A stretch of DNA of 64,000 nt, from positions 118,651,653 to 118,715,652 of the forward strand of contig OX578140.1 in assembly GCA_951213105.1 (NCBI GenBank). Reading direction: 5' to 3'. The notes beneath the pieces were generated by a model. It had not been told where the DNA came from and made no database searches. It saw only the letters and a list, made by a program, of their open reading frames with translations. This document shows, one piece after another, positions 11,154 through 22,199 of this stretch. Numbering within the stretch: position 1 is the first letter of the stretch; each line of letters begins with the position of its first letter. The DNA is from Amaurobius ferox. Lineage: Eukaryota > Arthropoda > Arachnida > Araneae > Amaurobiidae. The position numbers and the translations under genes are program-made.

Positions 11154-12085
11154 TGCTGGGGGGTACACATCATAACCTGTTGGTTATTAAATTGATGAGG
11201 TACAAAATTGAAAATCTTCGCTGGAATTTAAGCAGAGATAGTAGTGATAACAACGTCAAAATGGAAGTTGTAAAAAATACAACTAACTGTAGAGGTGTTG
11301 AAAATAACAGTTCCAATTTGGTTCAAATCACTTTTATTTAAGAAGCGAATCCATTGCATTTGCTTACAATATATTTATGGCAATGTAAGACAAATCAAAG
11401 CATACTATATACAAAATATGAGCTCTCAAGCTCATTCGTAAGATTTCATAAAAAGTTCCACACTTAGACACATTCTTGGTTTATGCAATCTTTACACGAG
11501 TAAGTAGAATAAAACTTTTCAAACTTACGTAACAACGTGCATTTCCCGATACCACCTATAGCTAGTCACACGCTATGGCAAAAACTTTAAACTTCACGGA
11601 TTAACACTGCATAAAGTCCACAACACGGAACAACATGGTCTCCTTAACTGAGAACCATTAAATCTTTACGATTCACTAAAACATCCGCGTCAACCGATAA
11701 ACATTATCATAACATTCGACTACATCGAATAAGACATGTAGATCCGTCCGAGATCAGCAATCTCGATCCAATCCAAGATATATCCGCTGCATCGATCCCT
11801 GAACCGATCGATCTCCTACAGCATATCATCTGTATACACTTAAACCAAAAATGTGTCCGGCTTTTATATCCGATGATGGGTGCGTTCCGGAACACAACCG
11901 TTGCCGGCAACGCTCTCTGGATATGCAAAACAGGATGCGTGAGCGGCGAGAAGGGGATTTGCATGATAAGCCCAGTTTTGTCCACATCGCGATTCGTTCA
12001 CGAGAACGGAAAAATCATTAAGAATAATGACGTCACGCTCCCGCGAAACAAGAATCGCGATGTAAACAAAACCAAGTTTCCAACA
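11154..12085 (-). repeat. Copia A 3' LTR
   Basis: On the + strand it runs TGCTGGGGGG...TTTCCAACA. It matches 16593-17528 throughout. The retained frames inside it are LTR noise, not genes. Confidence 0.95.
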
Positions 12086-13214
12086 ATCGGCCCACTCATG
12101 CAAAAACACCAACTCTCGGCGCCCATGCTCTCATCCAAAAAAGGTTACTCTAAAGATCAAGACTAAAAATGTCAAGGTCCTTAGTATCCTAAAAACATAA
12201 TGTATTCATACACAAAATTTAATACATTAAAGAAATGTATAATACTTATAACATTTTAGAAAGTGAACAGCCTTTTTCTATATCTCAAAATGGCAACAAT
12301 CAAATAAGTACACTTCTCTATAATGCAGATCATAAGCATTCTTTAAATTACATGTTTAAGGATAACATAGTAAAAGAAACTGAGTATAACCATACTATTG
12401 CCCTTCTTAAGTACTAGCTCATACTAAAGAAAATTTTTCTTTACTACATTGAAAATTTATAGAAACATTAAATTTAAAAATCTAAAGATATCAAAAAATT
12501 TTAGCTCTAGAAAATTTAGGTATAATTATTAAATTTAATATTTGAGAGTAGAAAATTTATTATTCAAGTTGTAGAAAAATTTAGTGTATAATTATTAAAT
12601 TTAACATTTAAGATTAAAAAAAAATTTTAATTATACATATCACAATTTAAGTTGTAGAAAATTTAGTGTATAATTATTAAATTTAACATTTAAGATTAAA
12701 AATTTAAGTCCAAACATCAAATTCAAGTTGTAGAAAATTTAGTGTATAACTATTAAATTTAACATTTAAGATTAAAAATTTTAAGTTTTATTTTCTTAGC
12801 CCATGACTAGTATACACTATAAATACCAAATACAGTGGCAAAGATAATAAAAGAAGCTACAGAAGGTAAACATACATATGAGATAAGCACAGATTAAAAA
12901 TTTTATGATTCTTGTGAATTATATCAATGATGTACATTCTTGAGATCAGACACACATTTTATTCACATAAGCAAAAATGCATTATGTGTGTAGTAAAAAA
13001 TGGATATATATTTTTCAAGTGTAATGTGAGAAAAGTAACAGTTCATTGTCACATAACAATATATACTCAAGATACATTTCATTTGTATCAATGAGAGAGG
13101 AGTAAATCATAAGATACCCAAACCATTTATACTTTGGAAAATGTGTAAAAATTTTAAAGAAAAATTTCTATTTAAACAGTTAAATTTACATTTTAAAGAT
13201 ATCACTACTAAATT
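12086..13214 (-). other. Copia A 3' non-coding region
   Basis: Very AT-rich and without RNase H or other coding similarity. No clear polypurine tract lies beside the LTR (GAGTGGGCCGAT is the nearest purine-rich candidate). It holds the tandem repeat at 12490-12790. Confidence 0.75.
12490..12790. repeat. AT-rich tandem repeat in copia A, ~60-80-bp unit
   Basis: About four units share AAGTTGTAGAAAATTTAGTG, TATAATTATTAAATTTAACA and TTTAAGATTAAAAA. Cores lie near 12515, 12580, 12660 and 12738. Confidence 0.88.
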
Positions 13215-13721
13215 TTAAAACCCTATCACCTTAAATTCCACACCCAAAAGTCTTTCGACTTTTCCTAATTCTTTGATATCAAATTCTTTACTCAAAAGTG
13301 AAACAGTATGGCCTTGTGGTTGTTTCATAAAAATTTTATCATTAAGTCTTGCATAAAGATATGCGGACTTAATGTCCAGTTGAAAATGTTTCCATTTAAG
13401 CATGCAAACGAATATGGAGAAGAAGGCTCTGATCAAACTAAAATTAATCACAGGGCTAAACACTTCATCATATGAGTCCCCTTTTATCTGAGTATATCTT
13501 TGAGCTACTAGGCGAGCTTTGAATCTTTTGACATTTCCCCTTTCATCCTTTTTAATGGTATAAACCCATCTACTACCGATTATTTTTTGTTGTGAGATGG
13601 GTGCAGGCACTAAGTCCCAAACACCCCTCTTCTGCATTGTAGCTATTTCATCATTCATGGTCTCTTGCCATTTATCGGACTGGGGAGATTCAATTGTCGA
13701 TCTATAGCTTTTGGGTATCAA
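13215..13721 (-). pseudogene. Copia A reverse transcriptase, internally deleted
   Basis: The N-terminal RT_2 region is clear: WQETMNDEIATMQKRGVWDL, GSRWVYTIKKDERGNVKRFK, ARLVAQRYTQIKG, DEVFSPVINFSLIRAFFSIF and QLDIKSAYLYARLNDKIFMK. After QPQG it jumps to LSKEFDIKELGKVERLLGVE, a stretch that normally lies well downstream of the YVDD motif. The palm catalytic Asp pair and about a hundred residues are therefore missing, and no RNase H follows. The junction with integrase (13718-13721) is frameshifted. Confidence 0.92.
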
Positions 13722-14803
13722 GATCTCAACATTGCTTGCTTCCGGTTTTCTTTTGATATCACTTCCCCTTTTTTCTCTCTAAAATTAAACATTTGCTGAT
13801 CATAATGAATATTGGATTTCGCACAAAATTTTCTGATATCATTATGAGATCTCAGCCTTTTATTGTCACCTTTTACCGAATAGTAAATGTCCGTCCTACT
13901 CCCATCAGGCCTAGATACTGCTTTCCGTACCCAGCTAATATCTGAGCAGGGTGTCAGATCAGAATCAGCAGGAGAGTCCTCATCCCCACTAGACTTGCTA
14001 GTGTCATGGCTCTCACCTGCTTCTTCCTCTGACACTCCTCCCAAGCATTCTGATTCCGAGTCAATCGACTGAGTAACTTTCGATTTCCTCAAGGTGATCA
14101 CTTTAGGGTAATTAGGGCCCAGGACGCCTTCCGCTGCACTTTCTTCCTCAAATCTTGCATTACTAGTTTCTTCAACTTTCTTTTTGTTTGCTATATATAT
14201 CCTATAGCCTTTGGTGCTCTCGGCATAACCGACCATGATTCCTACTTGGGCTCTCATGTCCAACTTGTTCCTAAGTTGTTTGGCTGTGCCAGCATAGGCT
14301 TTGCACCCAAAAACTTTGAGGTGAGCAACGGCTGGCTTCCTACCATAATATAACTCGTGTGGAGTTTTGGTTTTAAACTTGTGACATATCCTGTTTTTTG
14401 TATGTGCAAAACATAAGATCGCCTCTGCCCACATCCTGTCACCAACCTGACTTTGATCAAGCATAGCTTTTACGCAATCTAGTGCTGTTAGGTTAAATCT
14501 CTCAGAAACCCCGTTCTGTTCGGGTGTATATACATTTGACCTTTCTGATTTAATCCGCAATTTATTTAAGTATGCCTTGAATTGGTTGTGACAGAACTCC
14601 ATACCATTGTCCGTACGGATACACAAAATCTTTTTGCCTAGCTGCCTTTCTTCCTTAACTTGGAATTCCTTAAAGATCTTAAACACCTCTGACTTTTGTT
14701 TCATGATATACACGAACACCTTCCGGCTGAAGTCATCAGTTATTGTCAAAAAGTATCTGTTTCCTCCCATTGAAGCTGTAGGTAAGGGACCACACACATC
14801 CAT
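13718..14803 (-). pseudogene. Copia A integrase core and linker
   Basis: It starts inside HMDVCGPLPT (first catalytic Asp) and continues with FLTITDDFSRKVFVYIMKQK, RTDNGMEFC (second Asp) and YTPEQNGVSERFN (the Glu of a D,D-35-E core lies before this in copia families; the order is as expected). NRICHKFKTKTPHELYYGRK and a C-terminal PNYP...SGDEDSPADSD acidic linker follow. The upstream zinc-binding part (WHRRYCHI...CLHCKLAK, HHCC) is at about 14830-14995 in another frame. It ends at a frameshift before RT. Confidence 0.92.
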
Positions 14804-15235
14804 ATGGAGTAATTGTAAAGGTTTAGTGGACCTTATCCTACCAATTGGCTTAAAAGAAATCCTCTTAGACTTTGCTAATTTACAATGTAAACAATTAATT
14901 TTTGCATATTTTAGTCTAGGGAGTCCATTAGCCGCGGAAACTTTACTTGTCTGATATAAATAATCAGTGTTAATGTGGCAATATCTCCTATGCCAGAGTT
15001 CAGTTTTATTTAAAACTTCTGAAACCGAACAACTTGGTTTCCCATTAACTTTGACTTCACACCTCAGAGTTATCTTTACTTTTATTTACATTAGGCAAAA
15101 TTTTCATTTTGTTAATACTTTTCCTATTTAGGGTATTTTTATCTTTCTTAGAATCTTTATCCCTATTCTGATCCTTTCCTTTAGTTTTACGGTCTTCGAT
15201 ATTATTATTTACTGTCTGAGTTTCATATTGAGGTT

Positions 15236-15622
15236 TTAAAAAATACAAGCCTTCTTTTCTTTTAGCATAGAAGTATTTTTCTCCCTTTGGAGTGTTAACC
15301 ACAATACCCCATTAGCCCCTTTAAATGTATACCCCTGTTCCTCAAGAACAGATGCAGCTAATAGGTTTCGCCTTAACTTAGGTGAAAACATAACATCAGA
15401 AAGAACAATATCACTTCTTACGTTCTTAAACTGAACAAACATTTTGACCGTACCAATAGCCTCAACTGGGCTCTCAATATCACCCACTGCTAGCGACATA
15501 GATGCACCTTTGCTTTCTTTAAATTTTGAGAACAGATTAATGTCATTGCAAAAGTGCCGCATAGCAGCGGTGTCAATTACCCAGCTGAGTCTATCGCTAG
15601 GATCCTGCACAGTTTGCTTCAA
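15236..15622 (-). pseudogene. Copia A aspartic protease region
   Basis: WVIDTAAMRHFCNDINLF carries the DTA active site (DTGA/DSGA equivalent), followed by ASMSLAVGD, VMFSPKLRRNLLAASVLEEQ and GYTFKGANG, typical of copia protease and post-protease sequence. It overlaps the gag frame by 26 nt in a different phase, and a second shift near 15270 moves on to YFYAKRKEGLYFLKP (15057-15302), a lysine-rich spacer. Confidence 0.88.
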
Positions 15623-16415
15623 TTCTAGCAGAAGTATATAATTCTATTATATTAGAGCTAGACTTAAGAGTAGGGCAATTTCTTTTTACATGACCAGCCT
15701 TTTTACAAAAATAACATGGTCCTATGACCTTTTTAACTAGTTTTCCAGTTATAAATATACTGTTATTTTTACTTTTTACATTTACATTACATTGAGACAA
15801 AAATACAGATGAATTCTGACTTACATGATTTCTGTCACTACGGAGTTGCCGGATACGTCCTTCTTCCTCGGATAGCTCGCATTGGATTTTTTCTAAGGTA
15901 AAATCCTTATCCTGCCAGCGATATATTTGCTGGACCATCCCTTGAAAGTCGTCCGAGAGGTATCTTATGGCTTGGAATGCCACATAGACGCTTTCCACCG
16001 GGTGCTTAACGTCCTTCAGTTTGGCAACCGCTTTCTTTAAACGCGTGCAGAAGATATCCACAGGTTCATCTGGCTCCGGACGCAGGCTAAAGAACTCATC
16101 CAATAAGCGCACTAAATTAGCAAGAGTCGGCGCTTCGAAATGTGTCTTTAACTTGTCCCACGCATCTGCCGGATCGTCGTTAATGTCTATTAACTCTTGG
16201 TAGTCAGATGAAACGTTCTGGAACAGGATAGCTAATGCGTGGTCCCTTCTGCGCATGTACTCTTCATAGTCACGCCGTGACGTCTTTTCATCCACTGGTA
16301 ACGCTGTTCGGTCTACAAATCCGAAACAGCCCTCTCCTTTCAGAGCGAATGAAATTTCATTTCTCCATGTGACGTAATTGTCTCTCGTCAATGCACTAAT
16401 TTTATTTGCCTCCAT
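15597..16415 (-). pseudogene. Copia A Gag
   Basis: The start MEANKISALTRDNYVTWRNE is at 16415, about 160 bp inside the 5' LTR boundary. It contains the UBN2/retrotran_gag-like region (AWDKLKTHFEAPTLANLVRL, FFSLRPEPDEPVDIFCTRLK, DFQGMVQQIYRW) and one CCHC zinc knuckle, CYFCKKAGHVKRNC, near residues 235-250. The frame is open for 272 codons, then shifts before protease, although copia families normally use one fused frame. It would package RNA in virus-like particles if intact. Confidence 0.93.
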
Positions 16416-16573
16416 GGCAAGGTGGTCTTTTGGAACTGAACTGAACTGAGTTTTTGTTTATGCTTTCATCGGCATGCAAATGGCGCTGTCCGCGGCCCCC
16501 CGTCGACAGGATTCTCTGCTTCTTTATGGAACACTAACACTTCTAAATTAGATTTTAAACGTTGTTATGGGGG

Positions 16574-16592
16574 AGCTGGGGCCCATAACCTT
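16574..16592 (-). promoter_or_regulatory. Copia A primer-binding site, initiator-tRNA-Met half type
   Basis: Read on the minus strand just after the 5' LTR: AA then GGTTATGGGCCCCAGCT. This is complementary to the anticodon-arm region of initiator tRNA-Met (CTGGGCCCATAACC), with one extra G:C. Copia itself is known to prime from an internal fragment of that tRNA, so the site supports the family call. Confidence 0.85.
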
Positions 16593-17528
16593 TGCTGGGG
16601 GGTACATATCATAACCTGTTGGTTATTAAATTGATGAGGTACAAAATTGAAAATCTTCGCTGGAATTTAAGCAGAGATAGTAGTGATAACAACGTCAAAA
16701 TGGAAGTTGTAAAAAAATACAACTAACTGTAGAGGTGTTGAAAATAACAGTTCCAATTTGGTTCAAATCACTTTTATTTAAGAAGCGAATCCATTGCATT
16801 TGCTTACAATATATTTATGGCAATGTATAACAAATCAAAGCATACTATATACAAAATATGAACTCTCAAGCTCATTCGTAAGATTTCATAAAAAGTTCCA
16901 CACTTAGACACATTCTTGGTTTAAGCAATCTTTACTCGAGTAAGTAGAATAAAACTTTTCAAACTTACGTAACAACGTGCATTTCCTGATGCCACCTATA
17001 GCTAGTCACACACTATGGCAAAAACTTTAAACTTCACGGATTAACACTGCATAAAGTCCACAACACGGAACAACATGGTCTCCTTAACTGAGAACCATTA
17101 AATCTTTACGATTCACTAAAACATCCGCGTCAACCGATAAATATTATCATAACATTCGACTACTTCGAATAAGACTCTATGTAGATCCGTCCGAGATCAG
17201 CGATCTCGATCCAATCCAAGATATATCCGCTGCATCGATCCCTGAACCGATCGATCTCCTACAGCATATCATCTGTATACACTTAAACCAAAAATGTGTC
17301 CGGCTTTTATATCCGACGATGGGTGCGTTCCAGAACACAACCGTTGCCGGCAACGCTCTCTGCATATGCAAAACAGGATGCGTGAGCGGTGAGAAGGTGA
17401 TTTGCATGATAAGCCCAGTTTTGTCCACATCGCGATTCGTTCACGAGAACGAAAAAATCATTAAGAATAATGACGTCACGCTCCCGCGAAACGAGAATCG
17501 CGATGTAAACAAAACCAAGTTTCCAACA
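16593..17528 (-). repeat. Copia A 5' LTR
   Basis: A 936-bp direct repeat of 11154-12085. Promoter elements were not resolved. It has TG...CA ends and is followed on the + strand by the TSD TGTTG. Confidence 0.95.
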
Positions 17529-17533
17529 TGTTG

Positions 17534-18170
17534 CACGACATCCTCATAGCAGATTTGAAACACAAAATACCCCCTCATATTAGCGGACTCGTCTTTGACC
17601 CGCTCCAAGGACACATGCAATAATAATAATAATCAAGCTCATTTAATAACGATACACCCACTTTAGGGACGTATGCAGTAGTTACATTCGCGTACTCACT
17701 CCTTACGCGAGTTTACAGCTAAAGATACCGATGCTATGCACACACATGAACGTACGTTGCTCGCACTATTAATAACTCTGCTCCATGGAATAATGATTAA
17801 CTTAGCAGCTAAACATTTGCTAATCCATAGTTCAAAACTTTATACGGTGATTTTATGGAGCTTTCTGGAATTTTATTTAGTTATTTAAATAAGGGTTTTT
17901 TTTTTTGTAATCAATATATAACAACAAACAATTAACAAATATTTTCAACATTTAAATATATCTTAGCCCTTAAAATCATCAAACCCCATTGACTAATAAG
18001 AAAATACTAAAAATCAAAATTTAATATTATCCTTTTCAAATTTAATAAACTCTAAATTTATATAAATTTAATAATTATAATTGCTAATAAACCCAATTGC
18101 TCAAGACTATAATTGAATTTGATGTAAAAATAGCATTTATTCAATGATAAATTTGTTCTCAGCAAAAGAA
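17534..18170. other. Intronic sequence, no gene seen
   Basis: It begins with the flank of copia A. It has a short (AAT)n at about 17620-17632 and AT-rich filler, with no recognisable coding. Confidence 0.6.
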
Positions 18171-18174
18171 ACAT

Positions 18175-18540
18175 TTTCATACCTTAGTGATGGTGGCTCC
18201 AGTCCGATGAAGCCAAAATGGTTAGGAATGAATAACATTTTGTAAAATAAAACTTCAGTAAAGTTCATTAAAGTTATTCGATTTTTTTCAGATGCATTTG
18301 TATTGTTTACAGGATTTCAAAGTGCTACAAATGACTCGCTAACTGTTTATAGCTAGTTAGTACTTTAGTTTTCACAACGATTTTATCCGGATGCTTCGAC
18401 CATAGACTTCATGTTAAAATATAAAATTATTTTACGAACTTGTTTTTTAGTATATAAATTAAACTTATCTGACCTGAAATCAACCTGACCTATAATCTAT
18501 GGACTTGCCTGGCGGCACATAAATATGTACTTGAATATGT
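18175..18540 (-). repeat. Dispersed repeat, inverse of 45.77-46.11 kb
   Basis: The + strand here (GAATGAATAACATTTTG, TTTACAGGATTTCAAAGTGC, ACTCGCTAACTGTTTATAGC) matches the reverse complement of 45770-46110 with moderate divergence. Class unknown. Sequence up to 19285 is AT-rich and may belong to the same repeat. Confidence 0.75.
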
Positions 18541-19284
18541 ATATTTTCATTTCTTTTGTTGAAATATAACCAATCATTGCACATTTTTGGAATCTCCAAG
18601 TTCATTTAATGCCCTGATTTTTTAAACAAAATAAGATTATCTCATACTTATGCACAAATATTTCACCAAGGACTAAGTAACAGATTCAGTTAAACAATCG
18701 TAACATTTTAAATAAATTAAAGCTTTCCCACACATTGGAAAACCCAGGTTAAAATACTAAAATATCGAAATTATAACCACTATACTTCGCAAACAAAGAG
18801 TTCATCCAAAATCCAATTATATACACTTGCAGGGATTTCAAAGAGCTATATTTTTGCATAATTGTTTACAGGTTTAGTTTTTGAGATAGCATTACAAACT
18901 TGAAAAAGGGGAAATTTTCACTCTTCAACTTGACAAAACGATTACTCGTAAACTATAAGCACATTTTTAAACTATAAATATAGATTTAGTAACTAAATTT
19001 CGTAATACATATTTTTATCCCTTACTATTTATATCTGTCTTTTATGGTTTCGAAGATATTTCGAGTGAAAATAAGCAAAATGAAAAAAAAAAGACTTGCC
19101 CGGACAGATACTTTTTTAAGTTTTCAAAAAACAAGTTTAAAATATTAAAAAATTGAAATTAATTTTATATATTCACAATCTTGACCCTATTTCCTACAAA
19201 ACAAGAAAATATATTTACATTTTTGTCTATTAGACTTGGAGGTATACGCGACAAAAGTGTTTACATTTTTTTGCAATGCTCTGA

Positions 19285-19948
19285 TTTTCGTCATAAAAAT
19301 CTCCATTCTCTGCCGCTTTGGTGCAGGCCATAGATTGCTTTATTCAAATGACATACATATTTACTTTTGTTTTTGTCAAAAAATCCTGGCGGTTGACTCA
19401 TAAAAATTTTCTCACTCGGATTGGCATATAAATATGCACATTTAATATCAAGTTGTATATGGAACCATCCTAATAAACATACAAAAATAGTGTAAAACAT
19501 TCTAACAATTGTGATGTTAATCACCGGGCTAAACACCTCTTCATAAGCTTGCCCCTTTTCCTGGTTAAATCCCTGTGCTACTAGTCTAGCCTTATACCTG
19601 CTAATTTCACCCCTTTCGTCTCTTTTGACTGTATATACCCAACAGCAATTGATTACTTTGTCGGAAATAGGTGCAAGCACTAAGTCCCAGACACATCTTT
19701 CCTTCATGACAGTTAACTCGTCTGCCATGGCTATATTCCATTCTTTGGATTGGGGTGAATTAGCCGCTTCCTTGTAGTTCCTAGGGATTTGGATCTCTAC
19801 AATGTTTGCTTCTGGCTGATTCCTGATTTCCCTTGATCCCCCTTGAAATTGAAAAACTTTTCTGCAAATTTTGTTTTCTTTTTCTCACAAAAACTTTTTA
19901 CTTCTTTTAATGACCTTAACCTTGGTCCCTTTCCTTGTAATAGTAATA
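19285..19948 (-). pseudogene. Copia B reverse transcriptase, 3'-truncated
   Basis: KGPRLRSLKEVKSFC and a Lys-rich linker sit nearest the mariner. After frameshifts, VWDLVLAPISDKVINCCWVY, TVKRDERGEISRYKARLVAQ, GQAYEEVFSPVINITIVRMF, IQLDIKCAYLYANPSEKIFM, SQPPGFFDKN and HLNKAIYGLHQSGREW follow. This is the fingers and first palm part of copia RT. The YVDD motif would come next but the sequence ends at about 19290. Note KGSRKDV (21290) and YYYYKGKGPRL (19930) on either side of the mariner, which restores a continuous linker on paper. Confidence 0.9.
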
Positions 19949-19950
19949 TA

Positions 19951-21272
19951 CGAAGTAGGGTCAAAAAGTTCCCGGAATAGGTCAATTACAAATTATTAAG
20001 AAATAGAACAATAATTTTACGTTATTGGCCTTCAAAATATTGTCCTCCTGCATCTACACACTTGTTCCAGCGTTCGTATAACTGTTCAAAACACTCCTGA
20101 AATCCATTTCTTGAGAGGTCCTTCAGTTGCTTCATCTCATTTTCGATCACCTCATCTGAATCCACAAAACGGTTTTTCCCTTCAATTTCATTTTCAGGCA
20201 TGGAAACAGGTAAAAATCTGCTGGTGCTAGGTCGAGAAAATAAGGAGGGTGTTCCAGAGTGGTAACACTGTTTCTGGCAAGGTACTTTTTCACAATCACA
20301 GCGCGATGTGGTGGAGCATTGTCGTGTTAAAGAAACCAATCATTTGTTGCCCATTTTTCAGGTCGTTTTCATCTGATTGCATCTCGTAGTCATTTAAGGA
20401 TCTCCAAGTAAAGTTCTTTATGGACAGTTTGGCCTTGAGGAATAAATTCGTAGTGAATGACGCCCTTGTAATCGAAAAACACCTCCAACATCACTTTCCC
20501 TTGGCTTTTGTCCAAGTGAAATTTTTCCTTCCTGGGTGATGTTTTTGTTTTCCATTCACTTGACTGATGTTTTGTCTGAGGATCGTAAAGAAAGCACCAT
20601 ATCTCATCACCTGTCACGATTTTTTTCAAGAAGCTGTCATCTTCATCAGCCATGTCAATCAAAGCCCTGGACATGTTCACTCTCATTTCTTTTTGTTCAG
20701 GTAATAACATTTTTGGAACCATGTGCAAACAGACACGATGCATGTTCAAATTATCATGAAGAATGCTGTGAATACTCCCATGTGAAATTCCAAGTTCAGA
20801 GGCAATAGCATCAATGGTTATTCGTCTGTCCGCACGCACGATTTCTCGAACGCGTTTAAAATTCTCATCTGCGGTGGAAGAGGAGGGCCGCCCAGTCCGA
20901 AAGTCATCTTCGATGTTTGTGCGGCCTTCATGAAAACGCTTATGCCACTCGTACACAGCTGTTTTTTTCATGGCATCGTTTCCGTATGCTTTCTTCAGCA
21001 TCTTGAGCGTCTCAGAAGGTGATTTCTTGAGCAAAACGCAGAATTTGATGTTTGCACGCTGCTCTAAAGATGACATTTCAAAATCTGACGAATGAAACAT
21101 TCGCTTTGTCAGAAATGATCTGCAGCTAACGCCGACAGTACCGGAAATGAATTCCAGATGGCTGTGTGTTTTCCTTATTAGTGCTGCCAACCTCCAAAAA
21201 AGATATTTCCCCTCCAGCGAACACCTGCGTGAATGTGCGCGACCATTCCGGGAACTTATTGACTCTACCTCG
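19951..21272 (-). mobile_element. mariner element, 1322 bp, TIR and TA duplication
   Basis: The ends are CGAAGTAGGGTCAAAAAGTT at the left and the inverse of CGAGGTAGAGTCAATAAGTT at the right, each followed by CCCGGAAT. The TIR is about 28 bp with a few mismatches. TA flanks both sides (19949-19950, 21273-21274). The length is typical for mariner. It sits in the integrase/RT linker of copia B. Confidence 0.96.
20022..21078 (-). pseudogene. mariner transposase, frameshifted
   Basis: The start MSSLEQRANIKFCVLLKKSP is at about 21078, followed by the HTH (AVYEWHKRFHEGR), the linker FRTGRPSSS, and a second HTH (ITIDAIASELGISHGSIHSI). Catalytic motifs are TGDEIWCFLYDP (first D), VMLEVFFDYKGVIHYEF (second D) and, after a frameshift near 20390, HDNAPPHRA (third D). 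YFLDLAPADFYLFPCLK is the mariner signature region. A further shift leads into ENEMKQLKDLSRNGFQECFE and WNKCVDAGGQYFEGQ at the C-terminus. The full length would be about 345 residues, as usual. All three Asp are still visible, so the inactivation is by frame loss. Confidence 0.94.
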
Positions 21273-21274
21273 TA

Positions 21275-21961
21275 CATCCTTTCTAGATCCTTTCATCCTT
21301 GGAATGACTTTTCTGACCCAAGTAATATCTGGATCGAGAATTGGACGATTATCACCACAGGACCCAGTTTCCTCACTGCTTTCCGCAATGTCTTGATCTT
21401 CCTCTGATGAATCGTCTTTTTCTCTTTCCACATACTCCTCATCAGACGAGTCTAGGTATATAGGCTTGTGAGATGAAAAAGTGAATTTTTCTACTGGTTT
21501 TGGTTTCTCATTAATATTGGGTCCCAAGCCTCCTTCCTCTGCATTGCATTCTTCATTAAATTTTACATTGTTGTTTTCGACTATCTTCCCCTCATTGAAG
21601 AGCCAGATCCTATATCCTCGAGTTTTTAAAACATACCCTACCATAATGCCCTCTTGTGCCCTCATGCCAAACTTTCCCCTAAGCTGTTTAGGCTTACCTA
21701 CAAAAGCTTGGCATCCGAATGCTCTGAGATTGGCTACCTATAGTTTTCTGCCGCTGTATAACTCGATTGGTGGCAGATTCTTGAATTTGTGGCAGATCCG
21801 ATTCTTAACATATGCAAAGCAAAGTAAAGCTTCTGCCCAAAAGTCGTCTTTCAAATTACTGTCATTTAGCATTGCCCTAACACAATCCAAAGCTGTTAAA
21901 TTAAACCTCTCCGAAACCCCGTTTCGTTCGGATGTGTATGTGTTAGTCCTTTCTGCTTTAA
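21275..21961 (-). pseudogene. Copia B integrase C-terminal part and acidic linker
   Basis: It contains YTSERNGVSERFNLTALDCV, DDFWAEALLCFAYVKNRICH and LPPIELYSGRK, then after a shift MRAQEGIMVGYVLKTRGYRI, WLFNEGKIVENNNVKF, GGLGPNINEKP and a Glu/Ser-rich stretch to DITWVRKVIPRMKGSRKDV. The first two catalytic Asp are absent because the piggyBac element begins at 21962 inside the core. Confidence 0.9.
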
Positions 21962-22199
21962 CCCTTTCGGGACGGTGGCATTCCGAAACCGCCATGGCCC
22001 AAAGGACGGAGCGCTTTGCTTCCGAACTTTTCCCAAAAGACGGCTAATTTTTTGCGCTAAGCCTAACTCTCGAAAAAAATTTACTAAAAATCACCCGTTC
22101 AACACAGCATTCTACTTTTTTCAGGAAGAAAGGAAATACTTATTTTCTATTTGATGTATATTTTTTATATAAATTTTCTTTATCAAAATATTAAAAATT

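Larger units (their letters stand above)
11154..17528 (-). mobile_element. Ty1/copia LTR retrotransposon A, LTR-to-LTR, deleted RT
   Basis: The total is 6375 bp. The two LTRs (11154-12085 and 16593-17528) are direct repeats with TG...CA ends and are flanked by an exact 5-bp TSD, TGTTG (11149-11153 and 17529-17533). The coding order on the minus strand is gag, protease, integrase, RT fragment, the copia order (integrase before RT). By eye about 20 substitutions separate the LTRs, around 2%, implying a fairly recent insertion. The polyprotein is broken by at least four frameshifts or stops, and the RT lacks its catalytic core. Confidence 0.96.

Noticed and set aside
21481..22047. 188-residue + strand frame
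   Set aside because: Antisense shadow of the copia B integrase/linker and the piggyBac end.
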